A stretch of 64,000 bases of DNA, taken from NCBI GenBank assembly GCA_024231905.1, contig JAAEQC010000218.1, positions 62,001 through 126,000 on the forward strand. Direction: 5' to 3'. Below the pieces are notes generated by a model, which saw only the letters and a program-made list of their open reading frames with translations, did not search any database and had not been told where the DNA came from. Made by a program: the position numbers and the translations under genes. Positions 55,611 through 64,000 of the stretch are shown here, piece after piece (within the stretch, counting starts at the first letter, position 1; the number at the start of each line of letters is the position of its first letter). Origin of the DNA: a bacterium (GTDB lineage Bacteria > Krumholzibacteriota > Krumholzibacteriia > LZORAL124-64-63).

Positions 55611-56858
55611 ATGCGTCTCGCCCTCCATTGGCAGATCCTGATCGCCCTGATCCTGGGCGTGGCCGCCGGCCTGCTCCTGCCCGACGGGGCCCTGCCCGTC
55701 TACGAATTCCTGGGTACGACCTTCCTGCGCGCCCTGAAGATGGTCATCGTGCCGTTGATCATCGGCTCCATCGTCAGTGGCATCGCCGGCGTGGGCGCCG
55801 CCGCAGGGCTGGGCCGCCTCTTCGGACGGACCTTCGCCTGGTACGTGACCACGAGCCTGCTGGCCATCCTGGTGGGCCTCGTCCTGGTGAACGTGATCCA
55901 GCCGGGCATCAGGGACGGCCACGGCGTGGCCACGGAACTCGGACTGGCCGCGGCGGACCCGGCGCTCCAGGCCCAGCTGGCGGACCGCGGCCCGGGCGAC
56001 CTGGTGGGCATCCTCCAGCGCATGATCCCCGAGAACCCGGTGGCCGCCGCCGCTCAGGGCCAGATGCTGCCCCTGATCTTCTTCTGCATCCTCTTCGGCC
56101 TGGCTGTCACCCGGTTGCCCGAGGCCCCCCACAGCCGTCTGCTCGGCTTCTTCGAGGCCCTCTTCATGGCCATGATGAAAATCACCCACTGGGTGATCGC
56201 GCTAGCTCCCGTGGGCATCTTCGGACTCATGGCCAAGATCGTTGCCTCGGCCGGCTTCGACGCCTTCGCCCCCCTGCTGCGCTACGGCGGCACGGTGCTG
56301 CTGGCCTTGGTCTTCCACGCGGCGGTGACCCTGCCCCTGCTGGTGCGCCTGGTGGGCCGCCTGCCCGCCGGCCGCCACGCCCGGGTCATGACCCCGGCCC
56401 TGCTGACAGCCTTCTCGACCCGCAGCAGCTCGGCCACCTTGCCTCTGACCATCGACCGCGTGAAGAACGGCGCCGGCGCCAGCAACCGCGTCACGAGTTT
56501 CGTCCTGCCCCTGGGGGCGACCATCAACATGGACGGCACCGCCCTGTACGAATGCGTGGCCGCCCTCTTCATCGCCCAGGCCTACGGTGTCGAACTGGGG
56601 ATCGGCGCCCAGGTCATCGTCGTGCTCACGGCCCTGCTGGCCAGCATCGGCGCGGCGGGGATCCCGGCCGCCGGCCTGGTCATGATCTCAATCATCCTGG
56701 ACGCGGTGGGGCTGCCCCTGGAGGGGATCGCCCTCATCCTGGCGGTGGATCCGGTCCTGGACATGTGCCGCACGGCGGTGAACGTCTGGAGCGACAGCTG
56801 CGGCGCGGTGGTGGTGGCCCGGGGCGAGGGCGAGAACGTCCTGCGCGACGATCCCTGA
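55611..56858 (+). CDS. Dicarboxylate/amino acid:cation symporter (DAACS family)
   Basis: The 415-aa transporter has eight helices and two reentrant loops. Reentrant loop 1 contains TAFSTRSSSATLPLT, and the substrate region contains LPLGATINMDGTALYECVAA and the NVWSDSCGAVVVAR motif that binds the substrate carboxylate. GAGG precedes the ATG. It imports glutamate, aspartate or C4-dicarboxylates with Na+ or H+. Sodium coupling would match the Na+ pump in this window. Confidence 0.93.
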   Translation: MRLALHWQILIALILGVAAGLLLPDGALPVYEFLGTTFLRALKMVIVPLIIGSIVSGIAGVGAAAGLGRLFGRTFAWYVTTSLLAILVGLVLVNVIQPGIRDGHGVATELGLAAADPALQAQLADRGPGDLVGILQRMIPENPVAAAAQGQMLPLIFFCILFGLAVTRLPEAPHSRLLGFFEALFMAMMKITHWVIALAPVGIFGLMAKIVASAGFDAFAPLLRYGGTVLLALVFHAAVTLPLLVRLVGRLPAGRHARVMTPALLTAFSTRSSSATLPLTIDRVKNGAGASNRVTSFVLPLGATINMDGTALYECVAALFIAQAYGVELGIGAQVIVVLTALLASIGAAGIPAAGLVMISIILDAVGLPLEGIALILAVDPVLDMCRTAVNVWSDSCGAVVVARGEGENVLRDDP

Positions 56859-56975
56859 TCGGGCTTGTCGGACGCGACCGGCTGTGGCACCTTGTTTTTG
56901 GACCGCAACGATTCAGCCCACCCTGCGTAAGCCACGTAGGGCAATAGCCAAGGCACGGACCGTTTAGGGACGGCA

Positions 56976-57629
56976 ATGAGCGACTTCCAGAACGACTTCA
57001 ACGAACAGTCCGCCGACGGTCTCAGCCTGCCGCCCTGGGAGCAGCGCGAGAACTACGGCTATCTCAACGCCACCTATCTGACGGTCAAGGGGGTCATGCT
57101 CTCCCCCGCCCAGTTCTTCCACCGCATGCCCGCCAGGGTGGGACTCGCCCAACCCCTCTTTTTCGCCGTGGTCCTGGGCGTCATCGCTTCCTTCTTCTCC
57201 TGGATGTGGGCTCTGAGCGGCAGTTCGCTGCAGGTGCTTGTGGAGGAGGACATGGCCGGTGCCATGAAGGGTCCCTTCGTCGGCTTCATCGTCTTCCTGA
57301 CCAGCCCGGTGACCGCGGCCATCACCGTGGCCATCAACGCGGCCCTGACCCACCTGGTGCTCATGCTCGTGGGCGGGAACCGTCTCGGCTTCGAGGCGAC
57401 CTTCCGGGTGGCGGCCTACGCCATGGCCACCAGCATTCTCGCGGTGGTGCCCTTCTGCGGCTCCACCGTGGGCGCCCTGTGGTCCGTGGCGGTCATGATC
57501 ATCGGCCTCTACTCGATCCACGAGACCGAGCCCTGGAAGGCCATCGTCGCCGTCCTGGCCCCGACCCTGCTCTGCCTGATGGCGACCGGCAGCGCCGTCG
57601 GCCTGCTCTTCTTCAGCCTTGCCGGCTGA
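56976..57629 (+). CDS. Yip1-domain membrane protein
   Basis: The 217-aa protein has a soluble N-terminus and a five-helix domain starting TYLTVKGVMLSPAQFFHRMP, LFFAVVLGVIASFFSWMWAL, FVGFIVFLTSPVTAAITVAINAALTHLVLMLVGG, RVAAYAMATSILAVVPFCGSTVGALWSVAVMIIGL and IVAVLAPTLLCLMATGSAVGLLFFSLA. The layout is that of Yip1-family proteins, whose bacterial function is unknown. The ribosome site AGGGA precedes ATG 56976. It is followed one base later by the DUF2752 gene. Confidence 0.85.
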   Translation: MSDFQNDFNEQSADGLSLPPWEQRENYGYLNATYLTVKGVMLSPAQFFHRMPARVGLAQPLFFAVVLGVIASFFSWMWALSGSSLQVLVEEDMAGAMKGPFVGFIVFLTSPVTAAITVAINAALTHLVLMLVGGNRLGFEATFRVAAYAMATSILAVVPFCGSTVGALWSVAVMIIGLYSIHETEPWKAIVAVLAPTLLCLMATGSAVGLLFFSLAG

Positions 57630-57630
57630 C

Positions 57631-58038
57631 GTGCGCTTCCGCCCCGAACCGGATTCCCTGGCCCGCTGGCTCGTCCTGCCCTTCGCTCTGGCCGCCTTGA
57701 TCGGCCTGGCCGGATTGCGCTGGTGGCCGGACCTGGGTCTGCGCCTGGCCCACTGCCCCCTGCGCGACATGACCGGCCTGGCCTGCCCCACCTGCGGCGG
57801 CACCCACGCCGCCGCCGCCCTGGCCGCCGGTGACCTGGCCGGAGCCTGGCAAGCCAACCCCGCGGTGCCCCTGGGCGCGATCTTCCTGGCCGGTTGGATC
57901 CTGTGGGCCATGGGCGCGGCCCTGGTGCCGGCCTGGCGAGTGGGACTGGAGCTGGGTCCGGGCGAGCGAAAGGCCGCCCGCTGGGGGACGGCCCTGCTCC
58001 TGGTGGCGTTGTGGGTGCGCCAGGTCGTGGTCCTGTAA
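57631..58038 (+). CDS. DUF2752 membrane protein
   Basis: GTG 57631, one base after the Yip1-gene stop, gives 135 residues; a TTG at 57619 inside that gene is an alternative. The DUF2752 hallmark CPLRDMTGLACPTCGGTHAAAALAAGD sits between the first and second helix, followed by AWQANPAVPLGAIFLAGWILW and a C-terminal helix. Three cysteines (C-x-x-C-G-G-T) may bind metal or form a disulfide. Function unknown. Confidence 0.82.
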   Translation: MRFRPEPDSLARWLVLPFALAALIGLAGLRWWPDLGLRLAHCPLRDMTGLACPTCGGTHAAAALAAGDLAGAWQANPAVPLGAIFLAGWILWAMGAALVPAWRVGLELGPGERKAARWGTALLLVALWVRQVVVL

Positions 58039-58047
58039 CCGCCCGCG

Positions 58048-59193
58048 CTAGGCCAGTTCGCGCAGGAGTTCCCGGGCGATGACCAGGCGCTGGATCTCGC
58101 TGGTACCCTCGTAGATGCGCGTGACCCGCACGTCCCGGTAGTAGCGCTCCACGTCGTACTCCTTCACGTAGCCGTAGCCGCCGTGGATCTGGACCGCCGC
58201 GTCGGCCGCCCGGCCGGCCGCCTCGGTGGCGAAGACCTTGGCCATGGCCGCCTCCTTGGTGAAACGCCGCCCCTGGTCCTTGAGCCAGGCGGCGCGGAAC
58301 GCCAGCAGGCGCGCCGCGTCCAGTTCGGTCCCCATGTCCGCGATCATGTTGCCGATGACCGGTTGCCGGCCGATGGGCTTGCCGAACTGCTCGCGGACCA
58401 TGGAGTACTTGGCCGCCGCCTCCAGGCAGGCCCGCCCGATGCCCAGGGCCTGGAAGGCCACACCGATACGCCCGCCGTCCAGGGCCGTCATACCGATGCG
58501 GAAGCCGTCGCCCTCGTCGCCCAGCCGGTTGGCCGCCGGCACGCGGGCGCCGTCCAGGTCGATGACCACGGTGTCGCTGGCCCGGAGGCCCATCTTGTCT
58601 TCCTTCTTGGCCACCGACAGACCGGGCGTGTCCCGGGGCACGAGGAAGGCGTGGATGCCGCGGTGGTCCGTGGAGCCGGGATTGCGGGCCAGGACCACGA
58701 AGAAGGCGGCGCGGGTGCCGTTGGTCACCCACATCTTGGAACCGTCGAGGACGTACTCCTCGCCCTCCTTGCGGGCGGTGGCCCGCAGGCTCGCCGCGTC
58801 GCTGCCCGCCCCGGCTTCGCTGACACAGAAGGCGGCGATCTCACCGGCGGCCATGCGGGGCAGGATCTCCCGCTTGAGTTCCTCCGAACCGAAGCCGGCC
58901 ACCGGATAGTAGCCCACGCTGTTGTGGACGGTGACCATGATGCACACGCCGGCCGAGGCGCGGGCCAACTCCTCCACCACCACGCCGTAGGTGATGGTGT
59001 CCACGTCGAGTCCGCCGTACTCCTCGGGAAAGCTCAGACCGAAGAAGCCGTTGGCCTTGATCTTCTCCACCAGGTCGTCGGGCATCTCGCGGGTGACATC
59101 CATCTGGTGGGCGATGGGCATGATCTCCTGCTTGGCGAAGTCGCGCACCATGTCGCGGAACATGGTCTGGTTCTCGTTGAGGTCGAAGTGCAT
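58048..59193 (-). CDS. Acyl-CoA dehydrogenase
   Basis: ATG 59193 follows GGAG; 381 residues, the usual size. FAD- and substrate-binding segments are FCVSEAGAGSDAASLRATA, KMWVTNGTRAAFFVV, and LDGGRIGVAFQALGIGRACLEAA. The C-terminal domain carries [60 protein letters not shown], with the catalytic Glu in IYEGTSE. It oxidises an acyl-CoA to 2-enoyl-CoA and passes electrons to ETF. Branched- or short-chain substrates fit the local genes. It is monocistronic or the end of the beta-oxidation group. Confidence 0.94.
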   Translation of the reverse strand: MHFDLNENQTMFRDMVRDFAKQEIMPIAHQMDVTREMPDDLVEKIKANGFFGLSFPEEYGGLDVDTITYGVVVEELARASAGVCIMVTVHNSVGYYPVAGFGSEELKREILPRMAAGEIAAFCVSEAGAGSDAASLRATARKEGEEYVLDGSKMWVTNGTRAAFFVVLARNPGSTDHRGIHAFLVPRDTPGLSVAKKEDKMGLRASDTVVIDLDGARVPAANRLGDEGDGFRIGMTALDGGRIGVAFQALGIGRACLEAAAKYSMVREQFGKPIGRQPVIGNMIADMGTELDAARLLAFRAAWLKDQGRRFTKEAAMAKVFATEAAGRAADAAVQIHGGYGYVKEYDVERYYRDVRVTRIYEGTSEIQRLVIARELLRELA

Positions 59194-59285
59194 GACGTCT
59201 CCGGGGCTGGCGGCAGAGCCGCGTGGGGCGGGGATGACCGGGAGTATTCTACGGCATCGAGCGGCCGGGCCCAACCCCCGTCAGG

Positions 59286-59327
59286 CCTAAAATGCAAGCG
59301 GCCCCGCCCCCAGAGGGGCAGGGCCGC
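59286..59327 (-). terminator. Intrinsic terminator of the secreted protein gene
   Basis: GCGGCCCC (from 59298) pairs with the arm GGGGCAGGGCCGC (to 59327) around a GC-rich bulge. On the minus strand it is followed by TTGCATTTTA, a partial U-tract. It lies 22 bases after the stop at 59349. Confidence 0.65.
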
Positions 59328-59348
59328 AAGCTTCGCGGAGGCGTCCGC

Positions 59349-59960
59349 TTACTGGAACATGGCCTTGATGGAGCTCCAGGTCGCATCGTCGTCGGTCGGG
59401 ACAACGCCACCGGGGAAGTGGAGGTTGGCACCCTCAGGCATGGTCACGCAGAGGTTGTCCATCCAGTTGTAGCCGCCGTAGGGCGAGCTGTCGTAGGGAC
59501 GGGCCTCGACGCACAGGGCGACGATGCCGGCGGGGATGATCCACTCGGCCGTCAGTTCGGTCCACTCGGTGGCGCCGCTGTAGTCGGAGCCGATGCCGGG
59601 CGAGGAGACGTAGTTGGCCACGTCAACGTCGTCGGTCCAGTGGCCCCACAGGCGGAAAGCGGGGTTCGCGCTCGGGCTGTCGTCCCAGGCGTCGGCCGTG
59701 ACGGTGATCACGTCACCCTCGTTGAGGCCGGTGATCCAGGCAACGTACAGCTGGGGCGTGCTGCCACCGAGATCGGCGGCGGCAAGGGCGCTGGAGCCCT
59801 CGGTCACGTGCACACCGTTGACTTCGTAGGCAGCATTATCGCAGTTGTAGCAACCCAGGACGTCGCCACCGTTTTCCCAACCGTAGCAGTGGGTCTCGGT
59901 CTGGGCGTAGGCACCGCCGGCCAGGGCCAGCACGAAAATGAGCGTAAGCAAGGTTTTCAT
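59349..59960 (-). CDS. Secreted protein with C-terminal TWSSIKAMFQ motif
   Basis: AGGGAG precedes ATG 59960. The 203-aa protein has a signal peptide MKTLLTLIFVLALAGGAYA before Gln20. The mature part (LYVAWITGLNEGDVITVTADAWDDSP, FRLWGHWTDDVDVANYV, TEWTELTAEWIIPAGIVALCVEARPYD) has a jelly-roll-like, carbohydrate-binding look, with cysteines in HCYGWENGGDVLGCYNCDN. It ends VPTDDDATWSSIKAMFQ; the SFGALKALYR tail of the 31624 protein also follows VPTD. No named family is recognised. Confidence 0.82.
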   Translation of the reverse strand: MKTLLTLIFVLALAGGAYAQTETHCYGWENGGDVLGCYNCDNAAYEVNGVHVTEGSSALAAADLGGSTPQLYVAWITGLNEGDVITVTADAWDDSPSANPAFRLWGHWTDDVDVANYVSSPGIGSDYSGATEWTELTAEWIIPAGIVALCVEARPYDSSPYGGYNWMDNLCVTMPEGANLHFPGGVVPTDDDATWSSIKAMFQ

Positions 59961-60296
59961 GGAGCAGCTCCCTATGTCTTAAGGTTCGATTCCCCCGGAC
60001 TCCGGCTGGACCGGTGCCCGACTTCCGCATCGCGATACGGACCACAAGAATAGCCGATCTCGGCGGGCTGTTCCAAATGATTTATCAAACCCGCCAGGTG
60101 ACCATAAACCATAACCGGTTCTCAAAGTTCATAATTTGTTGTATAGCAGGTACATACGCTACAAACACACAGAGGAGAAAAATTACCTAAGCTAAAAATT
60201 TACATCGGAGGTAGGTATTTCCGGCCGGAAGCCGAAACGGACAGCGCCCCCGGAAAGGTCCGGGGGCGCCGGCGCGTGCACCGAAGATCGGACAGC
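59961..60296 (-). other. 336-bp intergenic region upstream of secreted protein gene
   Basis: No gene was found. The first part (59961-60060) holds the leader of the secreted protein gene. The middle (60070-60215) is markedly AT-rich for this genome, with a possible 34-codon ORF beginning ATGATTTATCAAACC that lacks a ribosome site. The last part (60232-60296) carries the terminator of the acyl-CoA dehydrogenase gene. Promoter elements were not assigned with confidence. Confidence 0.5.
60232..60269 (-). terminator. Intrinsic terminator of the acyl-CoA dehydrogenase gene
   Basis: An 11-bp stem GCGCCCCCGGA (60244-60254) pairs with TCCGGGGGCGC (60259-60269) around a 4-base AAGG loop. On the minus strand it is followed by TGTCCGTTTC. 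It lies 27 bases after the stop at 60297. Confidence 0.75.
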
Positions 60297-61439
<1,143 letters not shown>

Positions 61440-61480
61440 GGTTTCTCCTTCTGACGGAACGGTCTCCTGCGGACGGAACG

Positions 61481-62323
61481 TCAGTCGTAGTCGTAGAAGC
61501 CCTTGCCGCTCTTGCGGCCGAGGAAGCCCGCGTCCACCATGCGCCGCAGCAGCGGGCAGGGGCGGTACTTGCTGTCGCCGAAGCCCTCGTACAGGACCTC
61601 CATGATGTCCAGGCAGATGTCCAGGCCGATGAAGTCGGCCAGGGTCAGGGGGCCCATGGGGTGAGCCATGCCCAGCTTCATTACCGTGTCGATGGCCTCG
61701 CGTTCGGCCACGCCCTCCATGAGACAGTAGGCGGCCTCGTTGATCATGGGCATGAGCAGGCGGTTGGCGATGAAGCCCGGATAGTCCTGGACCGTCACGG
61801 GCACCTTGCCCAGGTCCGTGGCCCACTGGGTGGTCTTGGCCAGGGTGTCGGCGCTCGTGGCCTGGCCGCAGATGATCTCCACCAGCTTCATCATGGGTAC
61901 CGGGTTCATGAAGTGCATGCCGATGACCTTGTCGGCGCGCTTGGTGACGCCGCCGATCTTGGTCAGGGAGATGCTCGAGGTGTTGGAGGCCAGCACCGTG
62001 TCGGCGCTGCAGATGCCGTCCAGTTTCGTGAAGATGTCCTGCTTCACCTCGAAGCTCTCGAAGACAGCTTCGACTACGAGGTCGCTGTCGGCAGCGGCGC
62101 CCAGGTCGGTGACCGGTGTCAGGCGCCCCAGGGTGGCCTTGGCCTCGTCGTCGGAGATCTTCTCCTTCTTGACCAGCCGGCCCAGGTTCTTCTCGATGGT
62201 CGCCATGGCGCGGTCGAGGAAGTCCTGCTTCACGTCGACCAGGTTCACGTCGTTGCCGTTCTGGGCGAACACGTGGGCGATGCCGTTGCCCATGGTCCCG
62301 CCGCCGATTACCGTAACTTTCAT
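61481..62323 (-). CDS. hbd: 3-hydroxybutyryl-CoA dehydrogenase
   Basis: The 280-aa enzyme has the NAD-binding motif [21 protein letters not shown], the catalytic His in [17 protein letters not shown], conserved Ser in [12 protein letters not shown], and the C-terminal helical domain with [19 protein letters not shown] and [17 protein letters not shown]. It oxidises 3-hydroxybutyryl-CoA to acetoacetyl-CoA with NAD, the step before thiolase. It is 13 bases downstream of the thiolase gene and 41 upstream of an acyl-CoA dehydrogenase. Confidence 0.96.
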   Translation of the reverse strand: MKVTVIGGGTMGNGIAHVFAQNGNDVNLVDVKQDFLDRAMATIEKNLGRLVKKEKISDDEAKATLGRLTPVTDLGAAADSDLVVEAVFESFEVKQDIFTKLDGICSADTVLASNTSSISLTKIGGVTKRADKVIGMHFMNPVPMMKLVEIICGQATSADTLAKTTQWATDLGKVPVTVQDYPGFIANRLLMPMINEAAYCLMEGVAEREAIDTVMKLGMAHPMGPLTLADFIGLDICLDIMEVLYEGFGDSKYRPCPLLRRMVDAGFLGRKSGKGFYDYD

Positions 62324-62336
62324 GGTCCGGTCCTTT

Positions 62337-63524
62337 CTAGGGTAGGCTGATGGCCATGCTCACCGCGTCGCCGCCGCCGAGGCAGAGGCTCGCCAGTCCG
62401 GTCTGGACGCCGTCGTCCTCCATGGCGTGCAGAAGGGTCACCAGGATGCGCGCGCCCGAGCAGCCGATGGGGTGTCCCAGGGAGACGCCTCCACCGCGGG
62501 TATTCACCTTGTCTTCATCCAGTTCGAGGGCTCTGACCACGCCCAGGCTCTGGGCGGCGAAGGCCTCGTTCAATTCGTACAGGCCGTAGGCGTCCTTGTC
62601 CGTGCCCAGTTTGGCCCAGAGATTCCGGACGCTGGTGACGGGGGCCATCATGACTTCCTTGGGGTCCACTGCGCCGGTGGCCACGCCGTTGATATGAGCG
62701 CGGATCTTCAGACCCTTCGACTTGGCGAACTCCTCGCTGCAGACCAGCACCGCCGCGGCGCCGTCGTTGATGCTGGAGGCGTTGCCCGCCGTGACCGAGC
62801 CACCGTCCCGCTTGAAGGCCGGCCGCAGCTTGGCCATGCCCGCCACGTTGGCGTCGGCACGGGGACCCTCGTCGCGTGCGACGACAAGGGGATCCTTCTT
62901 GCGCCGGGGCACTTCCACCGGAACCACTTCGCGGTCGAACTTGCCGGCTTCCCAGGCGGCGACCGCGCGCTCGTGGCTGCGCACGGCGAAGGCGTCCTGG
63001 TCCTCGCGGCTCACGTCGTAGGTCTCCACGACCCACTCGGCGGTCATGCCCATGTGGAAGTTGTTGTAGATGTCCCACAGGCCGTCGTGGACCAGCAGGT
63101 CGGTGATCTTGCCGTCACCCAGGCGCAGGCCGTTGCGGGCCTTGAACAGCGCGTAGGGAATCTGGCTCATGTTCTCCATGCCGCCGGCGAGGATGCAGTC
63201 GGCGTCGCCCGCGCGGATGGCCTGGTCGGCCAGGGCCACGGCCTTCAGTCCCGAGCCGCACACCTTGTTGACGGTCATGGCGCTGACGGTGGCCGGCACG
63301 CCGCCGAAGATGGCGGCCTGGCGGGCGGGGTTCTGTTGCAGTCCGGCCTGGCAGACGCAGCCCATGATGACTTCGTCCAGGGTCGCGGGGTCGAGGCCGG
63401 TCCGTTCCAGGACGGCCTTCACGCAGGTGGCACCCAGTTGCGGGCCGCGGACCGAGGCCAGACCTCCCTGGAAGCGGCCGATGGGTGTACGTACGGCCTC
63501 GCAGATGACGGAACGGGTGCTCAC
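62337..63524 (-). CDS. Acetyl-CoA C-acetyltransferase (thiolase)
   Basis: A GTG start at 63524 follows AGGAG; 395 residues. The nucleophilic Cys sits in [21 protein letters not shown], the His in [22 protein letters not shown], and the second active Cys in [19 protein letters not shown]. The last motif departs from the usual CxGGGxG: the residues after GGG are Asp-Ala-Val. It cleaves acetoacetyl-CoA or condenses acetyl-CoA. It is part of an operon with the 3-hydroxyacyl-CoA and acyl-CoA dehydrogenases. Confidence 0.93.
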   Translation of the reverse strand: MSTRSVICEAVRTPIGRFQGGLASVRGPQLGATCVKAVLERTGLDPATLDEVIMGCVCQAGLQQNPARQAAIFGGVPATVSAMTVNKVCGSGLKAVALADQAIRAGDADCILAGGMENMSQIPYALFKARNGLRLGDGKITDLLVHDGLWDIYNNFHMGMTAEWVVETYDVSREDQDAFAVRSHERAVAAWEAGKFDREVVPVEVPRRKKDPLVVARDEGPRADANVAGMAKLRPAFKRDGGSVTAGNASSINDGAAAVLVCSEEFAKSKGLKIRAHINGVATGAVDPKEVMMAPVTSVRNLWAKLGTDKDAYGLYELNEAFAAQSLGVVRALELDEDKVNTRGGGVSLGHPIGCSGARILVTLLHAMEDDGVQTGLASLCLGGGDAVSMAISLP

Positions 63525-63553
63525 GGTATCTCCTTTCAGTCGGTCAGCGCGCG

Positions 63554-64000
63554 TTAATCGGTCAAAACATGCCGGCCGATGACCATGCGCTGGATCTCGC
63601 TGGTGCCCTCGCCGATGGTGCAGAGCTTGGCGTCGCGGTAGAACCGCTCCGCCGGATATTCGGTCGTGTAGCCGTAGCCGCCCAGGATCTGGATGGCCCG
63701 GTCGGTGACGAACATGGCCGTCTCGCTGGCGTGGAGCTTGGCCATGGCGGCCATGTGGCCGAAGGACTCCCCCACGTCCTTGAGGCGGCAGGCCTCGTAG
63801 GTGAGCTGGCGGGCGGCCTCGATCTGGGTGGCCATGTCCGCGAGCATGAATTCGATGGCCTGGAAGCTGGCGATGGGGCGGCCGAACTGGTGGCGCTCCT
63901 GGGCGTAGACGCGGGCCGTGTCGAAGGCGCCCACGGCCAGGCCCAGGGCCACTGCGGCGATGGAAATGCGGCCGCCGTCCAGGGTCATCATGAAGTACTT
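63554..64000 (-). CDS. Acyl-CoA dehydrogenase, C-terminal part (5' partial)
   Basis: The frame is open to the window edge; 148 residues are visible. They include [91 protein letters not shown], with the catalytic Glu in IGEGTSE. The T-x-x-G-E-G variation (CTIGEGTSE instead of IYEGTSE) is seen in some acyl-CoA dehydrogenases. It is the first visible gene of the operon that continues with thiolase (63524). Confidence 0.92.
   Translation of the reverse strand, partial: KYFMMTLDGGRISIAAVALGLAVGAFDTARVYAQERHQFGRPIASFQAIEFMLADMATQIEAARQLTYEACRLKDVGESFGHMAAMAKLHASETAMFVTDRAIQILGGYGYTTEYPAERFYRDAKLCTIGEGTSEIQRMVIGRHVLTD

Noticed and set aside
60077..60190. Short plus-strand ORF (about 34 codons, MIYQTRQVTINHN...) in the AT-rich gap
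   Set aside because: No ribosome site before its ATG, no similarity and no neighbours on that strand.

Overview
The window comes from a GC-rich, diderm (Gram-negative) bacterium. It encodes many lipoproteins and signal-peptide proteins, a beta-barrel-like protein, an O-antigen ligase-like protein and a TonB-C domain. One secreted enzyme ends in a FlgD/T9SS-type C-terminal domain. Together with the mix of bacterial housekeeping genes and anaerobe-style energy genes (2-oxoacid:ferredoxin oxidoreductase, Na+-pumping decarboxylase), this suggests a poorly cultivated lineage near the FCB group, for example Krumholzibacteriota or Eisenbacteria-like. The phylum is inference. No phage, insertion sequence, CRISPR array or plasmid gene was seen, so this looks like ordinary chromosome with about 57 protein genes and two tRNAs.

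Layout. 1-6.6 kb: envelope genes (a PD40 lipoprotein, a TPR protein coupled to a TonB-C lipoprotein), a secreted clan GH-J-like propeller enzyme and an HDOD-SpoIIE phosphatase fusion. 6.7-10.4 kb: an S1-domain protein with a 21-bp tandem repeat, a cysteine desulfurase and nadA. 10.7-16.8 kb: a propeller lipoprotein, an exported PepF peptidase, tRNA-Lys, purA, a CXXCH temptin-like protein and engB. 16.8-22.7 kb: the proteostasis block tig-clpP-clpX-lon with tRNA-Leu upstream. 22.8-25.1 kb: two response regulators. 25.1-31.3 kb: CoA-transferase, alanine dehydrogenase, a delta/alpha/beta-gamma ferredoxin oxidoreductase and a crotonase. 31.6-33.8 kb: a secreted OB-fold-like protein and a hybrid kinase. 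33.9-37.6 kb: a three-gene biotin-dependent acyl-CoA carboxylase. 37.6-39.2 kb: an ECF sigma / anti-sigma / DUF4252 cassette. 39.3-44.0 kb: a Na+-translocating methylmalonyl-CoA decarboxylase-type operon ending in an O-antigen ligase. 44.1-46.6 kb: a barrel protein, an M29 aminopeptidase and methylmalonyl-CoA epimerase. 46.6-55.4 kb: a long minus-strand run (pepA, MATE, xseA, small membrane protein, xseB, ABC-2 exporter, secreted protein). 55.6-58.0 kb: a DAACS symporter and two membrane proteins. 58.0-64.0 kb: beta-oxidation genes (three acyl-CoA dehydrogenases, 3-hydroxyacyl-CoA dehydrogenase, thiolase) around another small secreted protein.

How it fits together. Peptidases, alanine dehydrogenase, the 2-oxoacid oxidoreductase, acyl-CoA dehydrogenases, crotonase, 3-hydroxyacyl-CoA dehydrogenase and thiolase form a plausible route from amino acids and short or branched acids to acetyl-CoA and propionyl-CoA. 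The carboxylase, the epimerase and the decarboxylase-type Na+ pump would handle the C3/C4 acyl-CoA node and link it to a sodium gradient. Substrates are inferred from families only.

The most unusual signal is a short C-terminal motif (T/S-W/F-S/G-S/A-I/L-K-A-x-F/Y) shared by three otherwise unrelated small exported proteins, at 15629-15655, 32287-32316 and 59352-59381. It could be an undescribed C-terminal tag.
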